Below, piece by piece: positions 8,890 to 17,300 of a stretch of DNA of 64,000 bases (positions are counted from its first letter, which is position 1; every line of letters begins with the position of its first letter). Made by a program: the position numbers and the translations under genes. The notes beneath the pieces were generated by a model that was not told the origin of the DNA, did not search any database, and saw nothing but the letters and a program-made list of their open reading frames with translations. The stretch covers positions 1 to 64,000 of the forward strand of contig JACONK010000010.1 in NCBI GenBank assembly GCA_014323795.1. The letters run 5' to 3'. The stretch is from Paracoccaceae bacterium (lineage in GTDB: Bacteria > Pseudomonadota > Alphaproteobacteria > Rhodobacterales > Rhodobacteraceae).

Positions 8890-9723
8890 TTACGGACAGT
8901 TCCGGAACGTCTCACCCAGGGCCAGCGCGTCAAATCCCCCGCGCACGGCGGCCTCTGCCGCGGCGGCCAGGGCCTTGCGATCAGCAAAATCCGCCGGGCT
9001 GAGCGGTGTGCCAAAGCGCACTTGCACTGAACCGTGACCTTCCAGGGCGAGTATAGCCAGAAAATGCGGCGCAAAATCCATATCACCCCACCATCCGTAA
9101 AGCCGGGAATCCCGCCCCGCTGTGGCCGCGTAGCGCACACTGACCGGCTGCACCTGATACCCCTCGAAGGCTTTTCCCTGCAGTGCCGCAAAAAGCGTCG
9201 GGCGAAACGGCAGTACGCGCCGGCCGTCGGTCGATGTGCCTTCGGGAAAGATCATCAGCCTGTCGCCGGAGGCAAGCCGGGCAGCCAGCTGATCACGGTG
9301 GACGATCGCCTCCACCCTGCGGCGCGCAATAAATACGGTGCCCGTACTCCGGGCGACAAGACCGATGCCGGGCCAGCCTGCAACTTCTGCCTTGGAGACA
9401 AAGTTCATCGGTTGCGCGGCGGTCAGCACGAAAATATCCAGCCAGCTGGAATGGTTGGCCACAAAAACCCGGGTGTTCGGCGCGACAGTGCCTGACAGCC
9501 GCAGCCGCAACCCCATGATCCGCAGCGTTATACGGCTGGCAAAACAAACGATGCGCCGGGCATGGTCGCTATGTCCGGTGGCCCGCAGCAGAATTACGAA
9601 AGGCAGCAGGCCGAAAATCACGAATATTATCGGCAGCCCGCGCAAAACCGCCCGGGCCCATCCGGCAACGGTGATCGGTGGCTGGTCCGGTCGGCTGCCG
9701 TTGTCCCAGGCAGGCGTGTTCAA
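8890..9723 (-). CDS. olsA: 1-acyl-sn-glycerol-3-phosphate acyltransferase family, OlsA-type
   Basis: The 277-residue PlsC-family protein has the catalytic HX4D motif (NHSSWLD, near residue 85), the FPEGTSTDG substrate-binding motif and an N-terminal membrane segment (VLRGLPIIFVIFGLLPFVIL). It overlaps the OlsB-like gene by 4 bp. The olsB-olsA order marks ornithine-lipid synthesis: OlsB N-acylates ornithine and OlsA adds the second acyl chain. The assignment as OlsA rather than a housekeeping PlsC rests on this neighbour. It acts at the inner membrane. Confidence 0.8.
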   Translation of the reverse strand: MNTPAWDNGSRPDQPPITVAGWARAVLRGLPIIFVIFGLLPFVILLRATGHSDHARRIVCFASRITLRIMGLRLRLSGTVAPNTRVFVANHSSWLDIFVLTAAQPMNFVSKAEVAGWPGIGLVARSTGTVFIARRRVEAIVHRDQLAARLASGDRLMIFPEGTSTDGRRVLPFRPTLFAALQGKAFEGYQVQPVSVRYAATAGRDSRLYGWWGDMDFAPHFLAILALEGHGSVQVRFGTPLSPADFADRKALAAAAEAAVRGGFDALALGETFRNCP

Positions 9724-10490
9724 GCGGCGCGCCGGATCGGGGCCGCGACGGAACGCATCGCAGCCATAGCTGTGGTTTCCAGCACCAGAAACACGTCTAT
9801 GGTGTTGAATTCGTGGTCGATGCAGGCACCGTCGCCAACTTTGCCGCCGATACGCAGGTAGCTTTTCAGAAGCGGCGGTATCGCTTTGACCGCGGCTACC
9901 GGGTCAAAGGCCTGTGCCCCCAGCCGGTCCAGCGGGATCGCGTCCGCGCCGTGCACCACGGCCCGCAGGGCCCTGTCGGCCTGGTGGGCCCTGCCCAGAT
10001 GCGCCATCGCCTGGGTATGAGGTTTCGGGTCGGTGCCCGGAAAGGACGCCACACCAAAAAGCAATTGCACCCGGTGGGTCGCCACATACACCGACAGCCC
10101 GAGCCAGAGCATGCGCAGTGCCTTGCCGCCCCGGTGGCCTTTGGCAATGCAGGTTCGGCCAAGCTCCAGCATCGGACGCCCGGTCGCAAGGAGTGGTGTC
10201 AGATCGTATTCGGATGCCGAATAGAACCCGCCATGATCCCGGGCCACGTTCCCGCGCAACAGGCGGTAAACGCCGACCACATTGTGGCCTTCGTGCGGGT
10301 TATGGCGATCCTTGAGAATCAGATGGTCCGCGTGGGCATCAAACCTGTCGCGTTCCCGCCCGGGTGTGGCAAATTTCGGCCGGGCACCCATTTCTTCCAC
10401 AAATATCTGCCAGCGCAGCCTTTCTGCCGCTGCCAGTTCTTCCGGCGTTTCTGCCAATTTCAGCTCATAATCGTCTGTCAGATGAAGCAT
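9720..10490 (-). CDS. olsB: OlsB-like ornithine N-acyltransferase (GNAT fold)
   Basis: The 256-residue product begins MLHLTDDYELKLAETPEELA and has the GNAT-like blocks LRWQIFVEEMGARPKF, FDAHADHLILKD and LELGRTCIAKGHRGGKALRM found in OlsB acyl-ACP-dependent N-acyltransferases (older annotation: hemolysin-like). The ATG at 10490 is chosen because GGAG lies 11 bases upstream; the longer in-frame start at 10541 is a TTG. It forms an operon with olsA. The predicted product lyso-ornithine lipid is acylated by OlsA to give the phosphate-free ornithine lipid common in marine Rhodobacterales. Confidence 0.82.
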   Translation of the reverse strand: MLHLTDDYELKLAETPEELAAAERLRWQIFVEEMGARPKFATPGRERDRFDAHADHLILKDRHNPHEGHNVVGVYRLLRGNVARDHGGFYSASEYDLTPLLATGRPMLELGRTCIAKGHRGGKALRMLWLGLSVYVATHRVQLLFGVASFPGTDPKPHTQAMAHLGRAHQADRALRAVVHGADAIPLDRLGAQAFDPVAAVKAIPPLLKSYLRIGGKVGDGACIDHEFNTIDVFLVLETTAMAAMRSVAAPIRRAA

Positions 10491-10750
10491 CTGCCACTCT
10501 TCTCCGGCGGTGTTGACGCCTTCTAAACCCAAAGCGTACAAATTGAAACAAACAGGCAGGAAAGGTCAGACAGATTGTCATACGCCACAAGAGGATATCA
10601 CGATGATGCAAAACCGCAGTGTGGCGCACAGACTGGCCTAACAACCCGCACGAAGCGGGCGCGACCTGTCCGATAAAAGAATTGTGCCGACAGTTTAATC
10701 CGCTCCGGTATTGCCGGACCCTGGCACAACCGCCCCGGGATACGATCCGG

Positions 10751-11278
10751 TCAATCTGCCGGCTTCATTCCTGATTTGAAACGCCGCATGTTCTTCTGAT
10801 AGTGCAGGGCACTCGCTTCCAGCATTTTGGTTGCCTGCGCATCAAGCGTACGCACGACTTTGCCCGGGGTGCCCATGACAAGGCTGTTGTCGGGGATTTC
10901 CTTGCCTTCGGTGATCAGTGCCCCTGCACCGATCAGGCAGTTCCGGCCGATTCTGGCACCGTTCAGCACTGTGGCCCCCATCCCGATCAGGGAATTGTCG
11001 CCGATGGTGCAGCCGTGCAGCATCGCCTTGTGTCCGATTGTGCAATTGCACCCGATGATCAGCGGAAAGCCGAAGTCCGTGTGAAGTACGCAGTTTTCCT
11101 GAATGTTGCTGCCGGAACCTACAACGATCGGCTCCGTATCGCCGCGCAGGGTTGCGCAAAACCATATGCCCACGGCCTTTTCCAGTGTTACCTTGCCGAT
11201 GACGCTGGCATTATGGGCCACCCACCAGTCGTCACTGTCAGGGGTGTTTGGCGCAATGCCGTCGAGTTCAAAAAGCAT
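10751..11278 (-). CDS. gamma-carbonic anhydrase-like left-handed beta-helix protein
   Basis: The 175-residue protein starts [20 protein letters not shown] and is built of hexapeptide turns ([36 protein letters not shown]). The three zinc-binding histidines expected in gamma-class carbonic anhydrases are visible as HTDFGFP, GHK and LHG. The ATG at 11278 overlaps the last codons of gmk in another frame, with GAGGA upstream, so translation is coupled. Members form trimers in the cytoplasm. Many homologues (YrdA/PaaY-like) have no proven carbonic anhydrase activity, so the function is given at family level. Confidence 0.85.
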   Translation of the reverse strand: MLFELDGIAPNTPDSDDWWVAHNASVIGKVTLEKAVGIWFCATLRGDTEPIVVGSGSNIQENCVLHTDFGFPLIIGCNCTIGHKAMLHGCTIGDNSLIGMGATVLNGARIGRNCLIGAGALITEGKEIPDNSLVMGTPGKVVRTLDAQATKMLEASALHYQKNMRRFKSGMKPAD

Positions 11279-11921
11279 CTCGTATATCCTCAAATTCCGC
11301 GTTCAGGGTGCGGACCGTATCCGCCAGTGACATCTGCCGCACCCGGCGCAGGCGCTCAGCGGCGACGATGGTTTTCAGCCGCGCAGCGCAGGTGTCGAGG
11401 TCATTATTTATCAGAACATAGTCGTATCCCTTGAACTGGCTGATTTCGTCCCGGGCCCGGGCCATTCGGGTTGCGACAACCTCCGCACTATCCGTGCCGC
11501 GGGTTTTTATCCTTTCGTGCAGGGCGGCAATCGAGGGGGGAAGGATGAAGACAGACACCACGTGGTTCTTCAGGTCCGATTCCCCGATCTGTTGCCCGCC
11601 CTGCCAGTCCACGTCAAAGAGTATATCGCACCCGGCCTCCACCGCGGCGACCGCAGGTGCACGGGGAGTACCGTAGAGATTTCCGAAGACTTCCGCATGT
11701 TCCAGCATCTCTCCCCTTGCCACCAGTGCCCCGAACTCCGCCCGTGTACGAAATGCGTAATGCTGTCCGTCTACTTCCCCATCCCGGGCAGGGCGGGTCG
11801 TGGCACTGACGGAAAACCGGATGCTGTTATCCCAGGCCATCAGGCGGTTCGCCAGCGTGGATTTACCGGCACCCGAGGGCGACGAAAGGATGATTAAAAT
11901 TCCGGTTCTGGTGGCGGGCAC
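11268..11921 (-). CDS. gmk: guanylate kinase
   Basis: The 217-residue enzyme phosphorylates GMP to GDP. It has the P-loop [10 protein letters not shown] at residues 13-22, the GMP-binding block [20 protein letters not shown], and the ending [15 protein letters not shown] at 11921 is proposed as the start because it places the P-loop at the usual distance from the N-terminus and has GGAA upstream. An in-frame ATG at 11969 would add 16 atypical residues. The 3' end overlaps the gamma-carbonic anhydrase gene by 11 bp. This is a housekeeping nucleotide-metabolism gene. Confidence 0.9.
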   Translation of the reverse strand: MPATRTGILIILSSPSGAGKSTLANRLMAWDNSIRFSVSATTRPARDGEVDGQHYAFRTRAEFGALVARGEMLEHAEVFGNLYGTPRAPAVAAVEAGCDILFDVDWQGGQQIGESDLKNHVVSVFILPPSIAALHERIKTRGTDSAEVVATRMARARDEISQFKGYDYVLINNDLDTCAARLKTIVAAERLRRVRQMSLADTVRTLNAEFEDIRDAF

Positions 11922-12136
11922 GTAAATTATTCCGCATTTCGGGATTTGCCTGTGCAGCTGGCCGATCATGGTTTTCAGGTCAAGCCCGATACCCGCCCGT
12001 ACCCTGTGTCAGGATTTGGAACAGGGCACATGTTGGCCTTCCGATTGAAATTTTGCCTCGGCGAAGTCGCTCTTGCGCCCGATGCGGCCCTTTTCGCGCC
12101 ACCTGTTGCAGGCGGCTGCACCGCCTTGATTTTCCG

Positions 12137-12157
12137 GGCCCGGGTCTTGCCCGGGCC
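12137..12157 (-). terminator. strong hairpin downstream of the RTX gene, possible terminator
   Basis: GGCCCGGG, a five-base loop and CCCGGGCC form a perfect 8-bp stem 29 bp after the RTX stop codon. On the minus strand no run of U follows it, so it is not a canonical intrinsic terminator. It could still stabilise a 3' end. Confidence 0.35.
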
Positions 12158-12185
12158 GCATGCGGCCAGGATATTCGGCTATGCG

Positions 12186-14252
12186 TCAGAACAGGAAGTC
12201 ATCCTCTGTCAGGCTGTCCCTTTGGACACCCTCAAGGAAGATCACTCCCTCATCCCATTCCACCCGCGCACCGGTTCCCTTGGCCCATTTTTTAATCGTG
12301 AGATCAGAGAACTCCACGCCGTGCAGTTCAAGCGTATCCTTCCCGACCGAGAAGTCGGTAACAATATCCGCACCATGCTTGGCCTTGAACACAAAGGTAT
12401 CTTTACCGGTTCCGCCTGTCAGAATATCACCCTGTTTTCCGCCCTGCAGCCGGTCGCCTCCACGACCCCCAACAAGCCAGTCCCTTGCGTTACCACCGGA
12501 CAGGAAATCATTCCCGTTATTACCTTCAAGGTAATCCCGGCCAGAATTGCCGCGCAGGGCATCCTTGCCATCGGAACCACGGAGCCAGTCCCTGCCATTG
12601 GTGCCAGAGAGTTCCTGTGCAGCACCTTCCGCAGGATTCCTCCCGTCTATGACATTGAACCCGTCAGTGGAGTCCGGGGTTTCCTTTGTGGGAACCCGTG
12701 GTTTAGCCTCTGTGGGTTCCTTAGCCTCCGGCTCCACTGTGGGTTCCGCAGGGGTTTCTACTTCCGGCTCTGGAGCAGGCTCTACAGGAACTTCAACAAC
12801 AGGCTCTGGTGCAGGTGTCGGGGCGGGTTCAGGGCGTGACCACTCACGAGTAGCCCAGTTGTATCCACGAAAGTCGCCTTCGAACTTGACACTTTTGGAA
12901 CCATTCGTGATTTTCGTATAGTCGCTTCTCGCATCAATATGCGCCTCAGAAAGTTTAAAGCGGAACCTGACTGTATCACCCTCGGTGGGGTCAAAATCCT
13001 TCACGATGTCCGTTACTACTTCGCCTTTGGCTCCGCCTCCGCCCAAGAGAAAGTGATCTCTTCCGGCACCTCCATATAAAATATTACGTCCGACACCTCC
13101 AGAGAGCAGATCAGCCCCGATATCTCCTTCAAGGGTATCATCCCCGGAACCACCATAGAGGTGATCATCCCCGGAATCACCATAGAGTAAATCATCCCCG
13201 GAATTACCATGGAGCTGATCATCCCCGGCACCGCCTTCAAGGAGATCATTCCCGGTACCTCCGTAGAGGCGGTCATTCCCGGCACCTCCGTAGAGGCGGT
13301 CATTCCCGGCACCTCCGTAGAGGCGGTCATTCCCGGCACCTCCGTAGAGGCGGTCATTCCCGGCACCTCCGTAGAGGCGGTCATTCCCGGCACCTCCGTA
13401 GAGGCGGTCATTCCCGGCACCTCCGTGAAAGGTCTCAGGACGTGACCACTCACCAGTGACCCAGTTGTATCCATCGAAGTCACCCCAGAACTTAACAGAG
13501 TCGGGGCCATTAGAGATTGTCGTATAGTAGTTTCCAAAACTCTCAACTTTTGTGTTGGTGCTTTGGAGGTTAAAGAGGAACTGGACTGTATCACCCTCGG
13601 TGGGGTCAAAGTCATTCACGACATCCTGTCCGTTACCCACAACGAAGGTATCTGCGCCGGAACCCCCGATCAAGGTGTTCAATCCAGAACCGCCAATCAG
13701 GCGATCATTCCCGGCACCGCCATCCAGATAGTCATTCCCGCCAGCACCATTCAGAAGGTTGGCCCCGGAATCACCATGCAGATGATCAGCGTGGTCAGAG
13801 CCGGTGACATCCTCAATGTTCCTGAGCGTGTCCTTGTAGTGCTTCCCTCCGACAGGTCCCTAAACGGCCTCGCCCTTTGTCAGGTTGATATGGACGCCAA
13901 TGGAGGAAAAGGAGTAACTCACCCGGTCATTCCCGGAACCTCCGTCAAGGGTGTCGTTGCCGGCACCTCCGTCAAGGGTGTCGTTGCCGGCACCTCCGTC
14001 AAGGTGATCATCCCCGCCACCTCCCCAAAGATGATTCGCATTGTCATCCCCGATGAGTGTGTCGTTGAAAACGCTTCCCCTGACATGTTTGACATTCCAG
14101 AAATGATGATCGGCTACATGGGCACCGGAAAGAGGGTCATATACCCTGGCAAGGTTCTTGCCAAGATCAGCCGAAACACGATGTTCCGAATCCGTATAGT
14201 CGGCTACGGCCTTTCCATTCAGGCCGGGGGTATCGTATTTTAAAGCGGGCAT
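12186..14252 (-). pseudogene. RTX (hemolysin-type calcium-binding repeat) protein split by an in-frame amber codon
   Basis: The frame starts at ATG 14252 (GGAGG 8 bases upstream, product MPALKYDTPGLNGKAVADYT) and stays open for 688 codons except for one TAG at 13860-13862. The stop falls between INLTKGEAV and GPVGGKHYKDTLRNIEDVTG, inside the linker that joins RTX blocks. Nonapeptides of the GGxGNDxLx type lie on both sides. Downstream are two related modules (DFDPTEGDTV...F near 13600 and 13000), a Pro/Glu-rich linker near 12690-12830, and a last repeat block ending DFLF. Such proteins bind calcium and are secreted by type I export. The downstream 498-codon part has its own ATG at 13682 but no good ribosome-binding site was noted. 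Confidence 0.85.
13261..13422 (-). repeat. six perfect 27-bp tandem copies encoding GGAGNDRLY
   Basis: The unit starting CCGTAGAGGC on the plus strand is repeated exactly six times with no mismatch. On the coding strand each copy encodes one RTX nonapeptide, GGAGNDRLY. Perfect identity at DNA level, including third positions, points to recent expansion by slippage or unequal exchange. Neighbouring repeats have diverged. Confidence 0.95.
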
Positions 14253-14479
14253 GAAAGTAACCTCCGTTGATTGAACAGACCCAGGTTGAGCGCATATGCC
14301 GTTGCTGTAACTCCGCCCCAAAAGGTGCCGTTCAAGGTGTCCCGAATCACGTTCGAGTGTTGTGCATGAGCCTCATTCTATCAGATTTTCGGGGGGGGGC
14401 AACAGTTAAATAGCTGATGCCGGCACCGGGTGCGAATCACCGGTGCCAGGGCGGGCAAATCCGCACCGGACGGTTACTA

Positions 14480-14776
14480 TCAGTCATCTGCCTGCGGGGC
14501 GGCGATGGTCCGGGTCAATTCCCCGCCGCCGTTGTAAATCAGAATCTGCCCGCTTCGGGTGACGACAGCGTACCATCCGTCCCCTTTGGTAAACGCCGCG
14601 GCGGTTTCACCCTGCGGCAGGGCCAGTGCGTTCGGGAAATCTGCCTGCGGTGGCACAGAATCCGCAAAGCGGATGACAAAAAGCGCAACGATGGTTAACA
14701 GCCCAAGGATCATAACGACCATCAGGGTTGTCACCAGACGGCGCAGGAGGCGCAGGTTGGCGGGTTCTTCTGACAT
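14480..14776 (-). CDS. DUF6476 small membrane protein
   Basis: The 98-residue protein begins MSEEPANLRLLRRLVTTLMV with one N-terminal membrane helix (VVMILGLLTIVALFVIRFAD). A short extramembrane domain follows, with TKGDGWYAVVTRSGQILIYN. This fits DUF6476, a small family found next to rluD in Rhodobacterales. The ATG at 14776 overlaps, on the opposite strand, the ATG of rluD within one CATG palindrome. Longer in-frame starts exist but run inside rluD. Function is unknown. Confidence 0.7.
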   Translation of the reverse strand: MSEEPANLRLLRRLVTTLMVVMILGLLTIVALFVIRFADSVPPQADFPNALALPQGETAAAFTKGDGWYAVVTRSGQILIYNGGGELTRTIAAPQADD

Positions 14777-15800
14777 GGCAGACACCGGGCAAACGGTTCG
14801 GCTTGAGCTGGGTGCTGATCCACCCGTCCGCCTTGATAGGGCTTTGGCAGATGCAGCGCCAGAGGACGCGGGGCTCAGCCGGTCAGGGATCGGACGGCTG
14901 ATTGCACAGGGTGCCGTGACCCGGTGTGACGGAACGGTTGTTGCCAGTGCGAAACAGGCCGCACGTGCGGGCGAGGTTTTCACCGTTAAACTGCCGGCCG
15001 CGGTGCCGCCTGAGGCGGTGGCAGAGGATATCCCGCTGGATATCGTGTTTGAGGATACTCACCTTCTGGTTATCAATAAACCTGCGGGCATGGTTGTTCA
15101 TCCTGCCCCCGGTACGCCATCGGGTACGCTTGTGAACGCGATTCTGCACCACTGCGGCGACCGGCTGTCGGGCATCGGTGGCGTCGGGCGTCCGGGAATT
15201 GTGCACCGGATCGACAAGGATACATCCGGCCTGCTGGCGGTGGCCAAAAGTGATGTGGCCCACCAGGGGCTGGCCTGGCAGTTTGCCAGCCACAGCATTG
15301 ATCGGTGTTACCTGGCCTATTGTGCCGGTGTACCCGATACCGGCGATCCGCGGCTGCTGGGAGTACCGGGGGTGAAGGCCGAACCGGGCGGTATCATTCG
15401 AATCGCCGCCAATATCGCCCGCCACAGGACGGACCGCAAACGCCAGGCAGTCGTGAAATCCGGCGGGCGGTCCGCGATCACACGGATACGCGTATTGCGC
15501 CCCTGGGGACGATTGGCCAAAATCGAATGTCGGCTGGAGACGGGCCGTACTCATCAGATCCGCGTCCATATGGCTTATGTCGGCCACGGGCTGGTCGGAG
15601 ATCCGGCTTACGGGGGTGCCCGCCGGGTCGGAACCACGGGGTTACCCGCGGCGGCGGTTGAGCTGGTCCGCAGCCTTGATCGACAGGCCCTGCATGCCGC
15701 ACGGCTCGGGTTTGTGCACCCGGTGACCGGGGAAACCCAAGCGTTTGAAGCGGATCTGCCGCATGATTTGAAGGAGCTGGAATCGGTGCTGGGAAATTGA
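14775..15800 (+). CDS. RluA/RluD-family 23S rRNA pseudouridine synthase
   Basis: The 341-residue protein begins MADTGQTVRLELGADPPVRL with an N-terminal S4 RNA-binding domain (RLDRALADAAPEDAGLSRSG). The catalytic domain has the motif GIVHRIDKDTSGLLAVAKSD, whose Asp is the catalytic nucleophile, and the ending of the family (GETQAFEADLPHDL). It isomerises uridines in large-subunit rRNA in the cytoplasm. The start at 14775 is supported by the S4 domain position. It shares a CATG with the divergent DUF6476 gene, so each promoter must lie inside the other gene. rpoH lies downstream, as in relatives. Confidence 0.88.
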   Translation: MADTGQTVRLELGADPPVRLDRALADAAPEDAGLSRSGIGRLIAQGAVTRCDGTVVASAKQAARAGEVFTVKLPAAVPPEAVAEDIPLDIVFEDTHLLVINKPAGMVVHPAPGTPSGTLVNAILHHCGDRLSGIGGVGRPGIVHRIDKDTSGLLAVAKSDVAHQGLAWQFASHSIDRCYLAYCAGVPDTGDPRLLGVPGVKAEPGGIIRIAANIARHRTDRKRQAVVKSGGRSAITRIRVLRPWGRLAKIECRLETGRTHQIRVHMAYVGHGLVGDPAYGGARRVGTTGLPAAAVELVRSLDRQALHAARLGFVHPVTGETQAFEADLPHDLKELESVLGN

Positions 15801-16211
15801 CGCCCGCGTTAATCGCAAACAGAAAGGGGATCTGCCGACGGACACTTTAGCCAGTGCCAAGCGTCATATCAGGGATGCTAATGAAGCCTTTTTCGCTCTT
15901 CTCGCATGCCAACAACGCCTTCAGGTTATCTCTCGGGTCAGGAGATGATAAGGTTGCTGATGTCATACGCAGGCAAGCGACAGCTATTGAAACTATCTCT
16001 TACGAATGGATGGAAAATTTCCAGGGCGTAAGGAAAATCCAATGAATGGAACGCAGCGTCAACTTTATATGCCCTGGAATATCGTATGGGCTTCGCTGAA
16101 CACATCCCTGTGAGGTGCCATCTTGCAAAATAATCCAGGTGCCCCGAAATCTTGTAATTCCGGTGTTCAGTTCCCAAGTGATCCGGAGAAAGAGCAAACA
16201 ACCAGGACACA
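15801..16211. other. 411-bp rluD-rpoH intergenic region
   Basis: No supported gene is seen. Short open stretches on the plus strand (for example IRDANEAFFALLACQQRLQV near 15869-15930) have no start signal or known family. The region must hold the rpoH promoter and a long 5' leader. A confident sigma-32 or sigma-70 promoter could not be picked by eye. Confidence 0.4.
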
Positions 16212-17111
16212 ATGAGCTATTCCAGCCTTCCCGCACCAAGCCCGGAACATGGCCTGTCAAGGTATATGTCGGAAATCCGCAAGTTCCCCGTTCTGGAACC
16301 GGATGAGGAATATATGCTGGGCAGGGCATGGCAGGACCATCAAGATACCGAGGCGGCCCACAGGCTGGTGACGTCGCATCTGCGGCTTGCGGCGAAAATC
16401 GCTATGGGGTATCGCGGCTACGGGTTGCCCCAGGCCGAAGTGATTTCGGAGGCTAACGTCGGCCTGATGCAGGCGGTCAAACGGTTTGATCCGGATAAGG
16501 GCTTTCGCTTGGCAACCTATGCCATGTGGTGGATTCGTGCGTCGATCCAGGAATACATCCTGCGATCCTGGAGCCTTGTGAAAATGGGCACGACGGGCGC
16601 GCAGAAGAAGCTTTTTTTCAACCTGCGCAAGGCGAAGAACCGTATTGGTGCCCTGGAAGAAGGCGACCTGCGGCCCGAAAATGTCAAGCGTATCGCCAAC
16701 GACCTGAATGTGACGGAGGCGGAGGTAATATCCATGAACCGGCGCATGTCGGGGGGGGATGCCTCGCTCAACGCCCGGGTGGGCGGAGAGGATGGCGAAT
16801 ACGGATCCGAATGGCAGGATTGGCTGGCGGACGAAGAGGCCGACCAGGCCGCAGCGTATGAAGAATCCGATGAACTGCGGATGCGCCGTGCACTCATGGC
16901 AGGAGCGATGAGCATCCTGAACGACCGGGAGAAGGATATACTCACCCAGCGGCGGCTGAAAGACAGCCCTGCGACGCTGGAAGATCTGTCGGCGGTCTAC
17001 GGCATCAGCCGTGAACGCATTCGCCAGATTGAGGTGCGTGCGTTTGATAAATTGCAGGGCAAGATGCGTGAACTGGCGACCGAAAAGGGTATGATCAAAA
17101 CCGCGTTCTAA
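16212..17111 (+). CDS. rpoH: RNA polymerase sigma-32 (heat-shock) factor
   Basis: The 299-residue product has region 2 with the RpoH box neighbourhood (SWSLVKMGTTGAQKKLFFNL), the core-binding segment FDPDKGFRLATYAMWWIRAS, and region 4 with the helix-turn-helix (AVYGISRERIRQIEVRAFDK). These features identify RpoH rather than RpoD. It directs RNA polymerase to heat-shock and stress promoters. The start MSYSSLPAPSPEHGLSRYMS is of the usual length. Alphaproteobacteria often carry two rpoH genes, and the sequence alone does not tell which this is. Confidence 0.92.
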   Translation: MSYSSLPAPSPEHGLSRYMSEIRKFPVLEPDEEYMLGRAWQDHQDTEAAHRLVTSHLRLAAKIAMGYRGYGLPQAEVISEANVGLMQAVKRFDPDKGFRLATYAMWWIRASIQEYILRSWSLVKMGTTGAQKKLFFNLRKAKNRIGALEEGDLRPENVKRIANDLNVTEAEVISMNRRMSGGDASLNARVGGEDGEYGSEWQDWLADEEADQAAAYEESDELRMRRALMAGAMSILNDREKDILTQRRLKDSPATLEDLSAVYGISRERIRQIEVRAFDKLQGKMRELATEKGMIKTAF

Positions 17112-17300
17112 TCGCCCGTGCACCAGCCAGGGCCCAGGCGTTTCCCCCGTCGGGGCAGATTCATTCAAACGGTGCTCTGCCCTGATCCCGCGACCCAAAA
17201 TCGAATGCAGTGCGCAGCGGTTGCAGGATGCCCCGGGAGACCTGCACTTCAGTTGTCGGCACAGGATACGCTAACAGGGCCGGGGCTGCCTGCGCGCGGA

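Noticed and set aside
10645-10659. CCCGC-loop-GCGGG hairpin between olsB and the carbonic anhydrase gene
   Set aside because: Stem of only five pairs and no U-tract on either strand.
14390-14400. G9 run upstream of the RTX gene as a phase-variation tract
   Set aside because: It lies about 140 bp before the start codon and outside any visible promoter element, so no switching effect can be argued.
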